24,898 nucleotides of DNA from an uncultured Bacteroides sp. (GTDB lineage Bacteria; Bacteroidota; Bacteroidia; Bacteroidales; Bacteroidaceae). Below are positions 8,810 through 16,962 of this stretch, in pieces. A model generated the notes under the pieces. The model saw nothing but the letters and a program-made list of their open reading frames with translations. It did not search any database and had not been told where the DNA came from. The stretch is taken from the NCBI GenBank assembly GCA_900551645.1, contig URWP01000014.1:1-24898 (forward strand), read 5' to 3'. Position 1 is the stretch's first letter. Every line of letters begins with the position of its first letter. Both the position numbers and the translations under genes were made by a program.

Positions 8810-10967
8810 AAAACTCCAATACACCTCCCTGCATGATTTCTTTAACTGAAACAAACGGTTTTTCCAATAATTTCCCGTTCATCCTGACGTGCGTAAGCGG
8901 CTGTCCTTTTTTCAAGTCCGGAGCTTTAATTTTCAGAATTTTACCTCCATCCAGATGAACAACGATCTCTTTAAAATGAGGAATACCCAGCGCATACTCA
9001 CCCGAAGCCGGAGTAACCGGATAAAAGCCCAAAGCACTGAACAGATACCATGCAGACATTTGTCCGCAATCATCATTTCCAGACAAGCCGTCAGGTCTGT
9101 TCTGATAATGCTGCTTCATAATTGCAGGAATACGTTTCTGAACCTTATCAAGCCTATCACAGTAGTCATATAAATAGGCAAAATGATGTCCCGGCTCATT
9201 ATCGTGCCGATAATACCCTTCTTCGAAGTTCCTGTCAAGCTCAGTACAAAACGCTTTTGTTCCTCCCATCAAACTTATCAAATCTGGAACATTCTGCATC
9301 ACACAAAACCGATAAGTCCATTTGCCTCCTTCCGTAAAACCCTCTTCAGTTTTCCCCCAGCTTCCATCACTTTTTCTTGCCTGAAAAAATCCAGTCCGAT
9401 AGTTAAATAGATTGAGGTAGTTTCTGGAACTCCTCATCAAGACCTTATAATCATCCTCGTGTTGAAGCTCCTTGGCCATCTGTGCTATACAATAATCATC
9501 CAATGCAAATTCCATCGTACGTGAAACAGATTCATTAGTTTTATCGGAAGCTACATAACCCAATTGCAGATATTCTGTCAATCCACCTCTCGCTTCATAG
9601 TCTCCATTCCAATAGTGACGGTCTCCCCACCTGTAATCACCGCGAGGTGCACAGAATGCATCTTTCCTTACAGCCTCATAGGCTTTCTCTACATCATAAC
9701 CCCTAAATCCATTGACAAAAGCGTCGGCTATGACCGCATCCGCATGCGTACCTATCATGATATTGGTGTAAGTCGGGTTAGGCCATTTAGGTAACCAGCC
9801 GCCTTCCTGATACATTTGTATTAATGATGTAATCATATCGTTAATCCGACCGGGTTGGGTCAATTGAAGCCAAGGATGTTGTGCTCTAAAGGTATCCCAT
9901 AAGGAATAGGCATTATAAGATACTCCCTCATGTACCCGATCATCGAACGGACTGTAATAACGTCCATATTCAGAAAATTCCCTGGGATATTGCATTGTAC
10001 GGAAAAAGGCTGTATAGAAAATATCCAAATCTTCATCAGAAGCCTCTTTGACCGATATCTTGTCCAAATTCTTTTCCCACACCTCTTTCACCTTCTCTTT
10101 TATCTGCTCAAAATTCAATGTATCGGGCATTTCTTCATTCAGATTATATGCAGCTTGGCTATAATCAATAAATGAAGAACCTATCCTCACTTCCACACTT
10201 CTTATATTATCCTCAAATTCTATGTATCCACCCGCATGCGAACCTTCTTCAGAACATTTGTCTTTAAAAACGTCATCATTATTCCATGTACCATATCCGG
10301 CAAAAGGTTCGGAGAACCTCAAGACATAACAACCTTTAAAATTATACAGTCTGGGGCCTAAATGACTATCATGCCGTTCCTTATTATAGATTCTTATTTC
10401 CTGCCGTTCAGGGAGAATCTGAATGCCTCCTCCATCTTTCTCTCTAGACGCTTCCAAGAACAACAGGGCTTTTCCATTGCTCGGATAAGTTACTTTAAAA
10501 AAAGCACAACGGGAAGTTGCCGTAAATTCAGTACCAACTTCATTTCCTTTTGCATCAGTATAGTTAACTTTGTAATAATAAGGTGTTGCCGTTTCTTGGG
10601 AATGATTCAGTACTACAGAACGTACTTCGGGTTGTATTTGTATCTCTCCTACTTGTGGCATCAAGGTAAAAAATCCATAATCTCCCATCCAGACTGCCGG
10701 CTGGTGAGTAGCCATGAAACCGATTAACCTATTATCATCATAGTGATAACAAGTTCTGGAGATTCCATTTACACGGGTAGCCGCACACCATTGTGTCATT
10801 CCAAAAGGTTCACTGACAGCCGGGATGGTTCCACCATACTCTGTACTATGTTTCCCAGTACTTCCTATAAACATATTGACATGCTCTAAAACACTTTGCG
10901 CTCCAACAGACATAACCTTTACAAGAAAAAGGAAACATAAAAATCCAGACTTAACCATGTTTTTCAT
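8799..10967 (-). CDS. GH92 exo-alpha-mannosidase, secreted (Sec signal)
   Basis: This is a 722-residue GH92 enzyme and the first gene of block A. The ATG at 10967 gives a Sec signal peptide (MKNMVKSGFLCFLFLVKVMSVGAQ) with no lipobox Cys, so the protein is probably periplasmic, unlike the neighbouring lipoprotein GH92. The beta-sandwich begins at VLEHVNMFIGSTGKH. The barrel carries the acid-position Glu546 in GFTEGGKWTYRFCV, then RHDNEPGHHFAYLYD, and GNDDCGQMSAWYLFSALGFYP. All expected catalytic positions are therefore present. Other GH92 enzymes have a PHD element after the acid motif; here the sequence reads VMQNVPDL, so this part of the active site has diverged. The product is expected to be mannose released from non-reducing ends; the linkage is unknown. 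Confidence 0.94.
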   Translation of the reverse strand: MKNMVKSGFLCFLFLVKVMSVGAQSVLEHVNMFIGSTGKHSTEYGGTIPAVSEPFGMTQWCAATRVNGISRTCYHYDDNRLIGFMATHQPAVWMGDYGFFTLMPQVGEIQIQPEVRSVVLNHSQETATPYYYKVNYTDAKGNEVGTEFTATSRCAFFKVTYPSNGKALLFLEASREKDGGGIQILPERQEIRIYNKERHDSHLGPRLYNFKGCYVLRFSEPFAGYGTWNNDDVFKDKCSEEGSHAGGYIEFEDNIRSVEVRIGSSFIDYSQAAYNLNEEMPDTLNFEQIKEKVKEVWEKNLDKISVKEASDEDLDIFYTAFFRTMQYPREFSEYGRYYSPFDDRVHEGVSYNAYSLWDTFRAQHPWLQLTQPGRINDMITSLIQMYQEGGWLPKWPNPTYTNIMIGTHADAVIADAFVNGFRGYDVEKAYEAVRKDAFCAPRGDYRWGDRHYWNGDYEARGGLTEYLQLGYVASDKTNESVSRTMEFALDDYCIAQMAKELQHEDDYKVLMRSSRNYLNLFNYRTGFFQARKSDGSWGKTEEGFTEGGKWTYRFCVMQNVPDLISLMGGTKAFCTELDRNFEEGYYRHDNEPGHHFAYLYDYCDRLDKVQKRIPAIMKQHYQNRPDGLSGNDDCGQMSAWYLFSALGFYPVTPASGEYALGIPHFKEIVVHLDGGKILKIKAPDLKKGQPLTHVRMNGKLLEKPFVSVKEIMQGGVLEFSSR

Positions 10968-11434
10968 ATTGAACGTTTTTTAATAATAATCACCTAAAAT
11001 TTATTCGGGATAAGAATCATGCAGTTCTAAAATCCCAACCCGTATGCTTTTATACATAAGTAGGTTCAAACCGGATACACACACAAGCCCAACCAGAAAA
11101 AATGTCTAAATCCTAAGAAGCTGTTTACATGTTATTGGGAAATTATTTGAAGGTCCGTGTAGCTAAGTTTCTTTTCGGCCTGTTTCAAGAAGAGATATCG
11201 GTAATAACAGCAGTGCTGAATTCTTCATTCAGAGTCGGCGAACGAAGAATGGTCAATGGAAAACCTGGGAATGAAGCCTGTTGGAGTTGCCTTTATATAT
11301 CAGAGCAGACAATTAAGCCGGTCTGATAGAAAAATGAAAGAAAATAGGAGCTGAAATAAAAGAAAAGTCTTATTAATGTTTCCATTTACAAATAGTCACT
11401 TCGAAAAGTTACAGTTTGCAATCATAACCTTAAA
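10968..11434 (+). other. Gene-free region between the two blocks
   Basis: These 467 bases hold no ORF that looks like a real gene. A 65-codon plus-strand frame at 11129-11326 has no recognisable motif. The region must contain the promoter of block A, unless transcription reads through the terminator. I found no clean match to the Bacteroides TAnnTTTG box with an upstream TTTG on the minus strand. Parts of 11110-11340 read like decayed coding sequence on both strands, so an old gene or mobile-element remnant is possible but unproven. Confidence 0.5.
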
Positions 11435-11479
11435 AAGGGGGTGTATCATCACTCCATACAGAGTTTGATACACCCCCTT
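11435..11479 (-). terminator. Rho-independent terminator of block B
   Basis: A perfect 14-bp stem (AAGGGGGTGTATCA at 11435-11448 with TGATACACCCCCTT at 11466-11479) encloses a 17-base loop. On the minus strand the hairpin is followed by TTTTTAAGG, the expected U-run. It lies 116 bases past the stop of the GH92 gene at 11596, so it ends block B. The plus-strand side (TTCTTTCG) is also T-rich, so it may act weakly in both directions. Confidence 0.88.
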
Positions 11480-11595
11480 CTTTCGTCCTTTAGGATGTCC
11501 GATCTTAAATCATAAATTCATGCCTTCAAAAATTGAGTTCCGACATGTCCTCTGATTCTTAAATGGAAACCTATTACAAAGCCTTTAGCTCTTAT

Positions 11596-13848
11596 TTATA
11601 AATCATCCCCTTTCATTTCAAAACGAAGTTCACCGCCCTGCTGTACTTCCTCGAACGTAATGTACGTACGGTCCAGAAGCTGCCCGTTCAGATAAACCTT
11701 ATCTACATAAATGTTCTCATCCGACAGGTTGTCTGCCCGGATAACCAGTTTCTTGCCCGAAGCCAGTCTGATTACAGCCTTCCGGAACAAGGGCGCACCC
11801 AACTCATATTGTCCGGAAGCCGGATTCATCGGATAGAAGCCTAACGAACTAAAAACATACCAGGCACTCATCTGTCCAGTATCTTCATTGCCGCAAATAC
11901 CTGCCGGAGTGTTGTCATAGAGAGTGGTCAACACTTGGTTGACATACTTCTGTGTCTTGTCAGGACGACCTACCCGATTATACATATATATGGTATGATG
12001 CCCCGGCTCATTTCCATGTGCATACTGCCCAATCAGTCCGGTAATATCCCCGGAAACATTGTCTCCCCGCAATTCGGAAGACATACTGAAAAGTGTGTCC
12101 AATCGAGCCTCCAATGCTTTTTTACCGCCCAGCAGACTAGCCAGTCCTTCTACGTCATGCGGCACAAAAAAAGTCCACTGCCATCCGTTCCCCTCGCAAT
12201 AATCGTCCCGACGGTGCGAAGAAGCTAACGGATCGAACGGTGTACGCCAACCGCCGTCTTTCGTTCGTCCCCGTGCCAGCAAGGTGACAGGGTCGATGAC
12301 ATTGCGATAGTTGGACGAGCGATTCATGAAGCGAACAGCCTCTTGCTCCGCACCGACAGCCTCGGCAAAACGAGCCAGCGCATAATCATCAAACGCATAT
12401 TCCAGCGTACGTGCCACCGACTCCATTTCCTGATCGCAAGGCACATAGCCATACTTCTTATAGTTTTCCAGACCGACAAAATAACCCATGGAATAACCGC
12501 ACGTATCTTTCATGGCCGAAGTTACCATGGCCTCTAAAGCCAACCGGGTGTCAAAGTCTCGCACCCCGTTCAAGTAAGCGTTCGTTATCACCGGCAACGA
12601 GTGGATTCCTGTCATTTGATAATTTTCTATGCCCCACAACGTCCATATCGGCAGCTGTCCGGCATATTTATAATGTTCCAGCAACGTCTTGACATAATCA
12701 TTTGTTACTTCCGGATTCAGCATTGCCAACAGCGGACAAGCCGCCCGAAATGTATCCCAAAGTCCGACCACGCCTCCATAGTAGTCAAAACCATCGGTCT
12801 GGTGCACCTGGTAATCCGGTCCTCGGAAACGGTTGTCCACATCCGACATCAGGAACGGATACAGCATGACATTGTGCAACGAGGTATAGAAAAGTTCCTT
12901 CTTCTTCGGATCGTCGGTCTCCACCTCTATCTGTCCCAGCACCCGACTCCATGACTCAAAGGCTGCCTGTCTCACCTCTTCGAATGCCTTATCCCGGACT
13001 TCCGTCAACAAATTAGCTGCCGCTCCCTCCATGCTTACCGAAGAAAGTGCCGTCTTTACTGTCAACTCTCCACATTCATTCTCAAAAGAAAGTAAAGCTT
13101 TTATGTTTCGTCCTTCGGCAAAGGAAGTTTCCGCTATACGACGGTCATCGACATACAAAGCACAAGTTTTGATCGGTGATGAGAAACGGGAATAGAAATA
13201 TACCTGTTGTCCCGGTGTCCAACCGTTCGAGAAGCGATAACCGCGAATCGTACACGAGTCCACTAGCTCGAATGCAGATATATAGACCGTATCTACATCG
13301 TGCTCGGGTTGGATGGTACAGGCACATTCCGAACCATAGTTCAAATCTACCACTACCGGTATCACCCCTCCGGAAGTATACCGATATCGCTGGATTCCGC
13401 AACGACGGGAAGCGGTCAGCTCCACCGTCAGCTGCTTGTTATACAGATTGACCGAATAGTATCCCGGTTCCGCCTTTTCTTCCTGGTGAGACAATGCCGC
13501 CTGGTATTGCTTGGAATACAATCTGTCACCGTCCACTGCCTCATTCAGAGGTAACGGCATAAACAGGATATCCAAGAAATCGGCACATCCACCCCCACTT
13601 TTATGCAGGTGACTGAATCCCAGCACAGAGGAGTCATCATAATGATATCCGGAGCCGCAAGACCGCGTGTCCGCACCTATTTGCATCATACCGAACGGCA
13701 CGGAAGCGACCGGAGTAACTCTACCATCCGAAGCCGTACCAATCCATTTATTGACATAACGATTATTCGAATGACCGGTTTCTTTGCATCCTGTTACCAA
13801 CAAAACACAAACGATTCCACCAATCAGTAATAGCAATAACTTTCTCAT
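11596..13848 (-). CDS. GH92 exo-alpha-mannosidase, lipoprotein, last gene of block B
   Basis: This is a 750-residue GH92 enzyme with full catalytic motifs. Two ATGs are in frame (13854 and 13848). The AAGGAG at 13855-13860 directly abuts the first and lies six bases before the second, so 13848 is preferred. The N-terminus is a lipoprotein signal ending LLVTGC (Cys21). The beta-sandwich starts at RYVNKWIGTASDG. The acid-position residue is Glu552 in DDYCEGNGWQWTFFVPHD, followed by YAHGNEPGHHTIYMYN and GNEDTGQMSAWYVFSSLGFYP. This is the most canonical of the four GH92 proteins here. It starts 27 bases after the LamG/GH36-like gene, which implies co-transcription, and is followed by the terminator at 11435-11479. 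The role is removal of terminal alpha-mannose at the cell envelope; the linkage is not assigned. Confidence 0.95.
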   Translation of the reverse strand: MRKLLLLLIGGIVCVLLVTGCKETGHSNNRYVNKWIGTASDGRVTPVASVPFGMMQIGADTRSCGSGYHYDDSSVLGFSHLHKSGGGCADFLDILFMPLPLNEAVDGDRLYSKQYQAALSHQEEKAEPGYYSVNLYNKQLTVELTASRRCGIQRYRYTSGGVIPVVVDLNYGSECACTIQPEHDVDTVYISAFELVDSCTIRGYRFSNGWTPGQQVYFYSRFSSPIKTCALYVDDRRIAETSFAEGRNIKALLSFENECGELTVKTALSSVSMEGAAANLLTEVRDKAFEEVRQAAFESWSRVLGQIEVETDDPKKKELFYTSLHNVMLYPFLMSDVDNRFRGPDYQVHQTDGFDYYGGVVGLWDTFRAACPLLAMLNPEVTNDYVKTLLEHYKYAGQLPIWTLWGIENYQMTGIHSLPVITNAYLNGVRDFDTRLALEAMVTSAMKDTCGYSMGYFVGLENYKKYGYVPCDQEMESVARTLEYAFDDYALARFAEAVGAEQEAVRFMNRSSNYRNVIDPVTLLARGRTKDGGWRTPFDPLASSHRRDDYCEGNGWQWTFFVPHDVEGLASLLGGKKALEARLDTLFSMSSELRGDNVSGDITGLIGQYAHGNEPGHHTIYMYNRVGRPDKTQKYVNQVLTTLYDNTPAGICGNEDTGQMSAWYVFSSLGFYPMNPASGQYELGAPLFRKAVIRLASGKKLVIRADNLSDENIYVDKVYLNGQLLDRTYITFEEVQQGGELRFEMKGDDL

Positions 13849-13854
13849 ATCCAT

Positions 13855-13860
13855 CTCCTT
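13855..13860 (-). promoter_or_regulatory. Ribosome binding site deciding the GH92 start
   Basis: AAGGAG sits six bases before the ATG at 13848 and zero bases before the ATG at 13854. The spacing supports the downstream start, which also gives a standard-length lipoprotein signal. Confidence 0.6.
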
Positions 13861-13875
13861 ATTTCATCCTATACT

Positions 13876-16854
13876 CTATTCTTCTATCAGATACCAGGAA
13901 ATGCCCTGCGCCTTTATCGAGACCGGCAGCAGTAATTCACCTTTCTGGTTCAACGAAAAGTTCTGCCTGCTTCCGTCTGAAGAGGTAACTGTAGCCTTAT
14001 CCTTCAAGCCCGTATAATACAGCGGCAGACGCATCTCTTTCGTGATATCCCTGTCGGTCGGATTGAACACAACCACCATCCCTTTATGACGGATGAAAGG
14101 ATTCACGTGCATCATGCAGTCCAGGTCGCGACCGGTCGGACGGCTGACATGGATAATATCGGAAGTCAATATGTCGCGGTATTCCTTAAACCAATTGATA
14201 CAACGAGACACCATCTGCTTCGTTTCCGGCGTATCATACAAGCGATTTCCGCGGATAGTCAGGTGGCATCCGCTTCCCAGAAACTGCATCAGCTGCGCTT
14301 CATAGCGGTCTAAATTGTCACATAAAGGCTCTAACCCTACACGCGGATCATTTGTATAGAAGCCGACCAGCTGCAAAGTCATCCATCCCATCGTCGGGAT
14401 CTTATGCCAGGTTCCGTCATAGATATACTGTCGGCCCAACAAGAGTTGCTGTTGCGGAGTCAGGTTGGCACTGGCTTCACGGTATCCCATTCCAGTAGCG
14501 TTTTGTCCGTTGAGGAAATACCAGTCCGGAATAGGGACGTACATTCCTCTACGTTTCAGTTCATGAATGACCTCTACCTGCGTCTTCCATTGCTGCCACT
14601 GCGAATCTTCCAACCGCATATGATGCGGATGAACCGTAGAGGCACACGGGTCGCCGTGATACGGACCGTCCATATTATACGTCATGAATCCAGTTTTATC
14701 GAAGAACTCCCACATCTTCGGATAATAAGTGTCTTTCCACCCGCTGGCAATGCAGACACTCTGCCCGAAAAGGCTACCCGGCTTGCCGGTCTCCGGATGG
14801 ATACAATCCACCTCAGCTCCTCGTCCGCGAGAGGCCACCTGCAATTCGTAACCACCCATCACGATACCACGCTCTTTGGCGTATGTAGCCACCCTTCGCC
14901 ACAACTGTACATAAGTAGAATCCAGGTTATCATGGCTGATGCCCGGCCATGCCATAATATCCAACTGCTCGAGGCCCAGTTCCGCCATCTGGTCGATAAA
15001 CCCTTTCAGCTTCGCTTCATCGTGCGAAGTGATGCCTCCGGCAATCAGTGACTCGGTGGTTTGCGGAGCCAACTTCTTATACATCCGACGATGGCCGAGT
15101 GACTGCCGCTCACGGTCATCGCTATCCTGCAACAATTCGAAGGTAATGTACGATTTGAAGGGAGCCTCCCGGTCAACTTTCGTATAAGGTCCCATCGGCA
15201 GTTTGCTCAACAACAAATTATGATGTGGGAAACCCAGGAACTTGTCCTCTGCCTGATTATGGCTGGCCCAGGTATTATAGTCTTTGTCGACCGTCCATTT
15301 GGTTGTAGAACCACCCACGTGATAAGGTTTGGGAGTACCGGCATAATGCATCAACGCACTACCCTCCAGATCCGCATTGACCAACGCAAAGGAGAAATCA
15401 CTCTCCACATGCAGACGTTTCACCTGATCCTGGTTGACAGCCAGTACCTCACACTCCATATCGTTCAACAACACTTCCTTTTCGCCTTCATTAATCACCT
15501 CTATCCATTTGGCGATTACAGGCAAGCCCTGATAGATTTCATAGTTGACCTTCACCTGCATATCTTTCACATCCACCATGCTTTCGGTCGGTACAAAAGT
15601 CATCTCCATGCGCAGGCCCTTGGCAGGCCAGTCTGCCGGAACGGCATTATACTTCGGTGTCCACGGATAGCGCATCAGCGGAAGCCCGGTTTCCACTTTC
15701 GCCAGTGTAAACGCCAAGTCGGATGCCTCCATTTCCGTATACCAACTATCCAACAGATAAGACAATTCCGGCTGTCCTTTCAATCCGCCGACTTCATACC
15801 ATACGCTGTCAATACAAACACGTGCTTCCGGCTTCACCGCCCGCAAATACTCGGCCCCATTCGAAAGATTCTTATATCCTACACAGGCAATATTCTCGCC
15901 GACATAAAAAGTACGTGAAATCAACCCGTTATTCAACTGGAAACTGGATGTTACTCCATCTTCCGACTGCTGTACATACAAACAGGCCGGTTCCTCTATC
16001 TGACTGATCAGCCAGTCCTTTTCCTGACAGACAGCGGGAAGCTCCGCTACGACCTTCTTGCCCTCACCCGCCTGTTCCAGTTGTTGCACCAAGGCACGGC
16101 GTTCGGCCAAGCGTTGCTTACCGGTCTCTTTGAGCTTTTTATAATCCAGCAGGAAATCAGACTCCGGATCAAACTTACCCGTAGCAAACGTACTGTACCT
16201 TACCTCATAGACTTCGCCGTAAAAAGCCTCTTTTCCATCTTCCGAAACAGCGATGGAGAAATGCGGTGCCAAGGTTTTAGTCGGTTTGAATGTCCCGGTC
16301 TTCTTCCCATTCATCCAGACAGAACCTTTTCCATCTTCCACCACCATGGCCAGATGCGTCCAGGCGTTATGAGACACCTCCCCGACTTCTACCCGTCCCG
16401 AACCGCCGGAGATAAGATACCAATGCCCTTTCTGATGAACAAACACATATCCTTCTTTAGCTGTCCCATTGGAAAGTAGCACCTGTGCCTGCTGATTTTC
16501 TTTTTCACTCAATTGGGTATTCAGCCTGGGCTTAACCCATACTTCCAATACCTGATTGTCGGTTGGAATACCTACGGCTGATGCCTGTTTATATCCGTCG
16601 CCATCGCCGTTAAACAGGATTCCGCCTTCACCTTTCATCTTCTTGTCGCCGGGTGCATCGGCATAGAAGACAGGTCGCCCCACCGCCACCAGCGAGCCTT
16701 TTCCCGTCACCGGTTCCAACCGCTCCGGAGCCACAGCATAGGTGACATTCCCTGATTTTCCAAAGTTATAATGTACAATAGGTTTTACTTTCGCTTCCGC
16801 CAACAAGCAGGATGTCGTCAATACCGCCAATACGGTTATCTGTTTCCATTTCAT
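13876..16854 (-). CDS. LamG domain plus GH36-like barrel protein, unclassified glycosidase
   Basis: This 992-residue exported protein has a signal peptide at residues 1-21 (VLTTSCLLAEA). Residues of about 40-230 form a LamG/concanavalin-like domain (GILFNGDGDGYKQAS, NAWTHLAMVVEDGKGSVWMNGK, FYGEVYEVRYS). Residues of about 280-560 look like the large beta-sandwich that precedes GH36-type barrels (FQLNNGLISRTFYVGENIAC). A TIM-barrel-like region follows: GLEQLDIMAWPGISHDN, GIVMGGYEL, FMTYNMDGPYHGDPC with Asp729 and Asp735, YVPIPDWYFLNG, and a C-terminal beta domain ending QGISWYLIEE. The position of Asp729 after a hydrophobic strand resembles the clan GH-D nucleophile, but the usual KWD motif is absent. 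It is co-transcribed with GH92 genes on both sides. An alpha-glycosidase role is inference; no family name is claimed. Confidence 0.85.
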   Translation of the reverse strand: MKWKQITVLAVLTTSCLLAEAKVKPIVHYNFGKSGNVTYAVAPERLEPVTGKGSLVAVGRPVFYADAPGDKKMKGEGGILFNGDGDGYKQASAVGIPTDNQVLEVWVKPRLNTQLSEKENQQAQVLLSNGTAKEGYVFVHQKGHWYLISGGSGRVEVGEVSHNAWTHLAMVVEDGKGSVWMNGKKTGTFKPTKTLAPHFSIAVSEDGKEAFYGEVYEVRYSTFATGKFDPESDFLLDYKKLKETGKQRLAERRALVQQLEQAGEGKKVVAELPAVCQEKDWLISQIEEPACLYVQQSEDGVTSSFQLNNGLISRTFYVGENIACVGYKNLSNGAEYLRAVKPEARVCIDSVWYEVGGLKGQPELSYLLDSWYTEMEASDLAFTLAKVETGLPLMRYPWTPKYNAVPADWPAKGLRMEMTFVPTESMVDVKDMQVKVNYEIYQGLPVIAKWIEVINEGEKEVLLNDMECEVLAVNQDQVKRLHVESDFSFALVNADLEGSALMHYAGTPKPYHVGGSTTKWTVDKDYNTWASHNQAEDKFLGFPHHNLLLSKLPMGPYTKVDREAPFKSYITFELLQDSDDRERQSLGHRRMYKKLAPQTTESLIAGGITSHDEAKLKGFIDQMAELGLEQLDIMAWPGISHDNLDSTYVQLWRRVATYAKERGIVMGGYELQVASRGRGAEVDCIHPETGKPGSLFGQSVCIASGWKDTYYPKMWEFFDKTGFMTYNMDGPYHGDPCASTVHPHHMRLEDSQWQQWKTQVEVIHELKRRGMYVPIPDWYFLNGQNATGMGYREASANLTPQQQLLLGRQYIYDGTWHKIPTMGWMTLQLVGFYTNDPRVGLEPLCDNLDRYEAQLMQFLGSGCHLTIRGNRLYDTPETKQMVSRCINWFKEYRDILTSDIIHVSRPTGRDLDCMMHVNPFIRHKGMVVVFNPTDRDITKEMRLPLYYTGLKDKATVTSSDGSRQNFSLNQKGELLLPVSIKAQGISWYLIEE

Positions 16855-16962
16855 AGATTCTTCTATTTTTCAAGTTTAGATTCAAATTCAATACTTAGCA
16901 TTCGTTTATATGCGTACACATCTGTACCCCATCGGGCAATGTCACGCTGTGGCCTTTTGAAA

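Noticed and set aside
10968..11100. Possible Bacteroides-type promoter upstream of block A
   Set aside because: Only partial matches were seen on the minus strand (a TTTG without a properly spaced TAnnTTTG), so no promoter was called.
11129..11326. 65-codon plus-strand ORF in the inter-block gap
   Set aside because: There is no ribosome binding site, no motif and no homologue I can recall; it was treated as part of an unexplained non-coding stretch.
15220..15918. Plus-strand 232-codon frame and other long plus-strand frames (14404-15051, 17119-17841)
   Set aside because: All are antisense to intact genes on the minus strand and have His/Arg/Ile-rich shadow composition without motifs, so they were not annotated.
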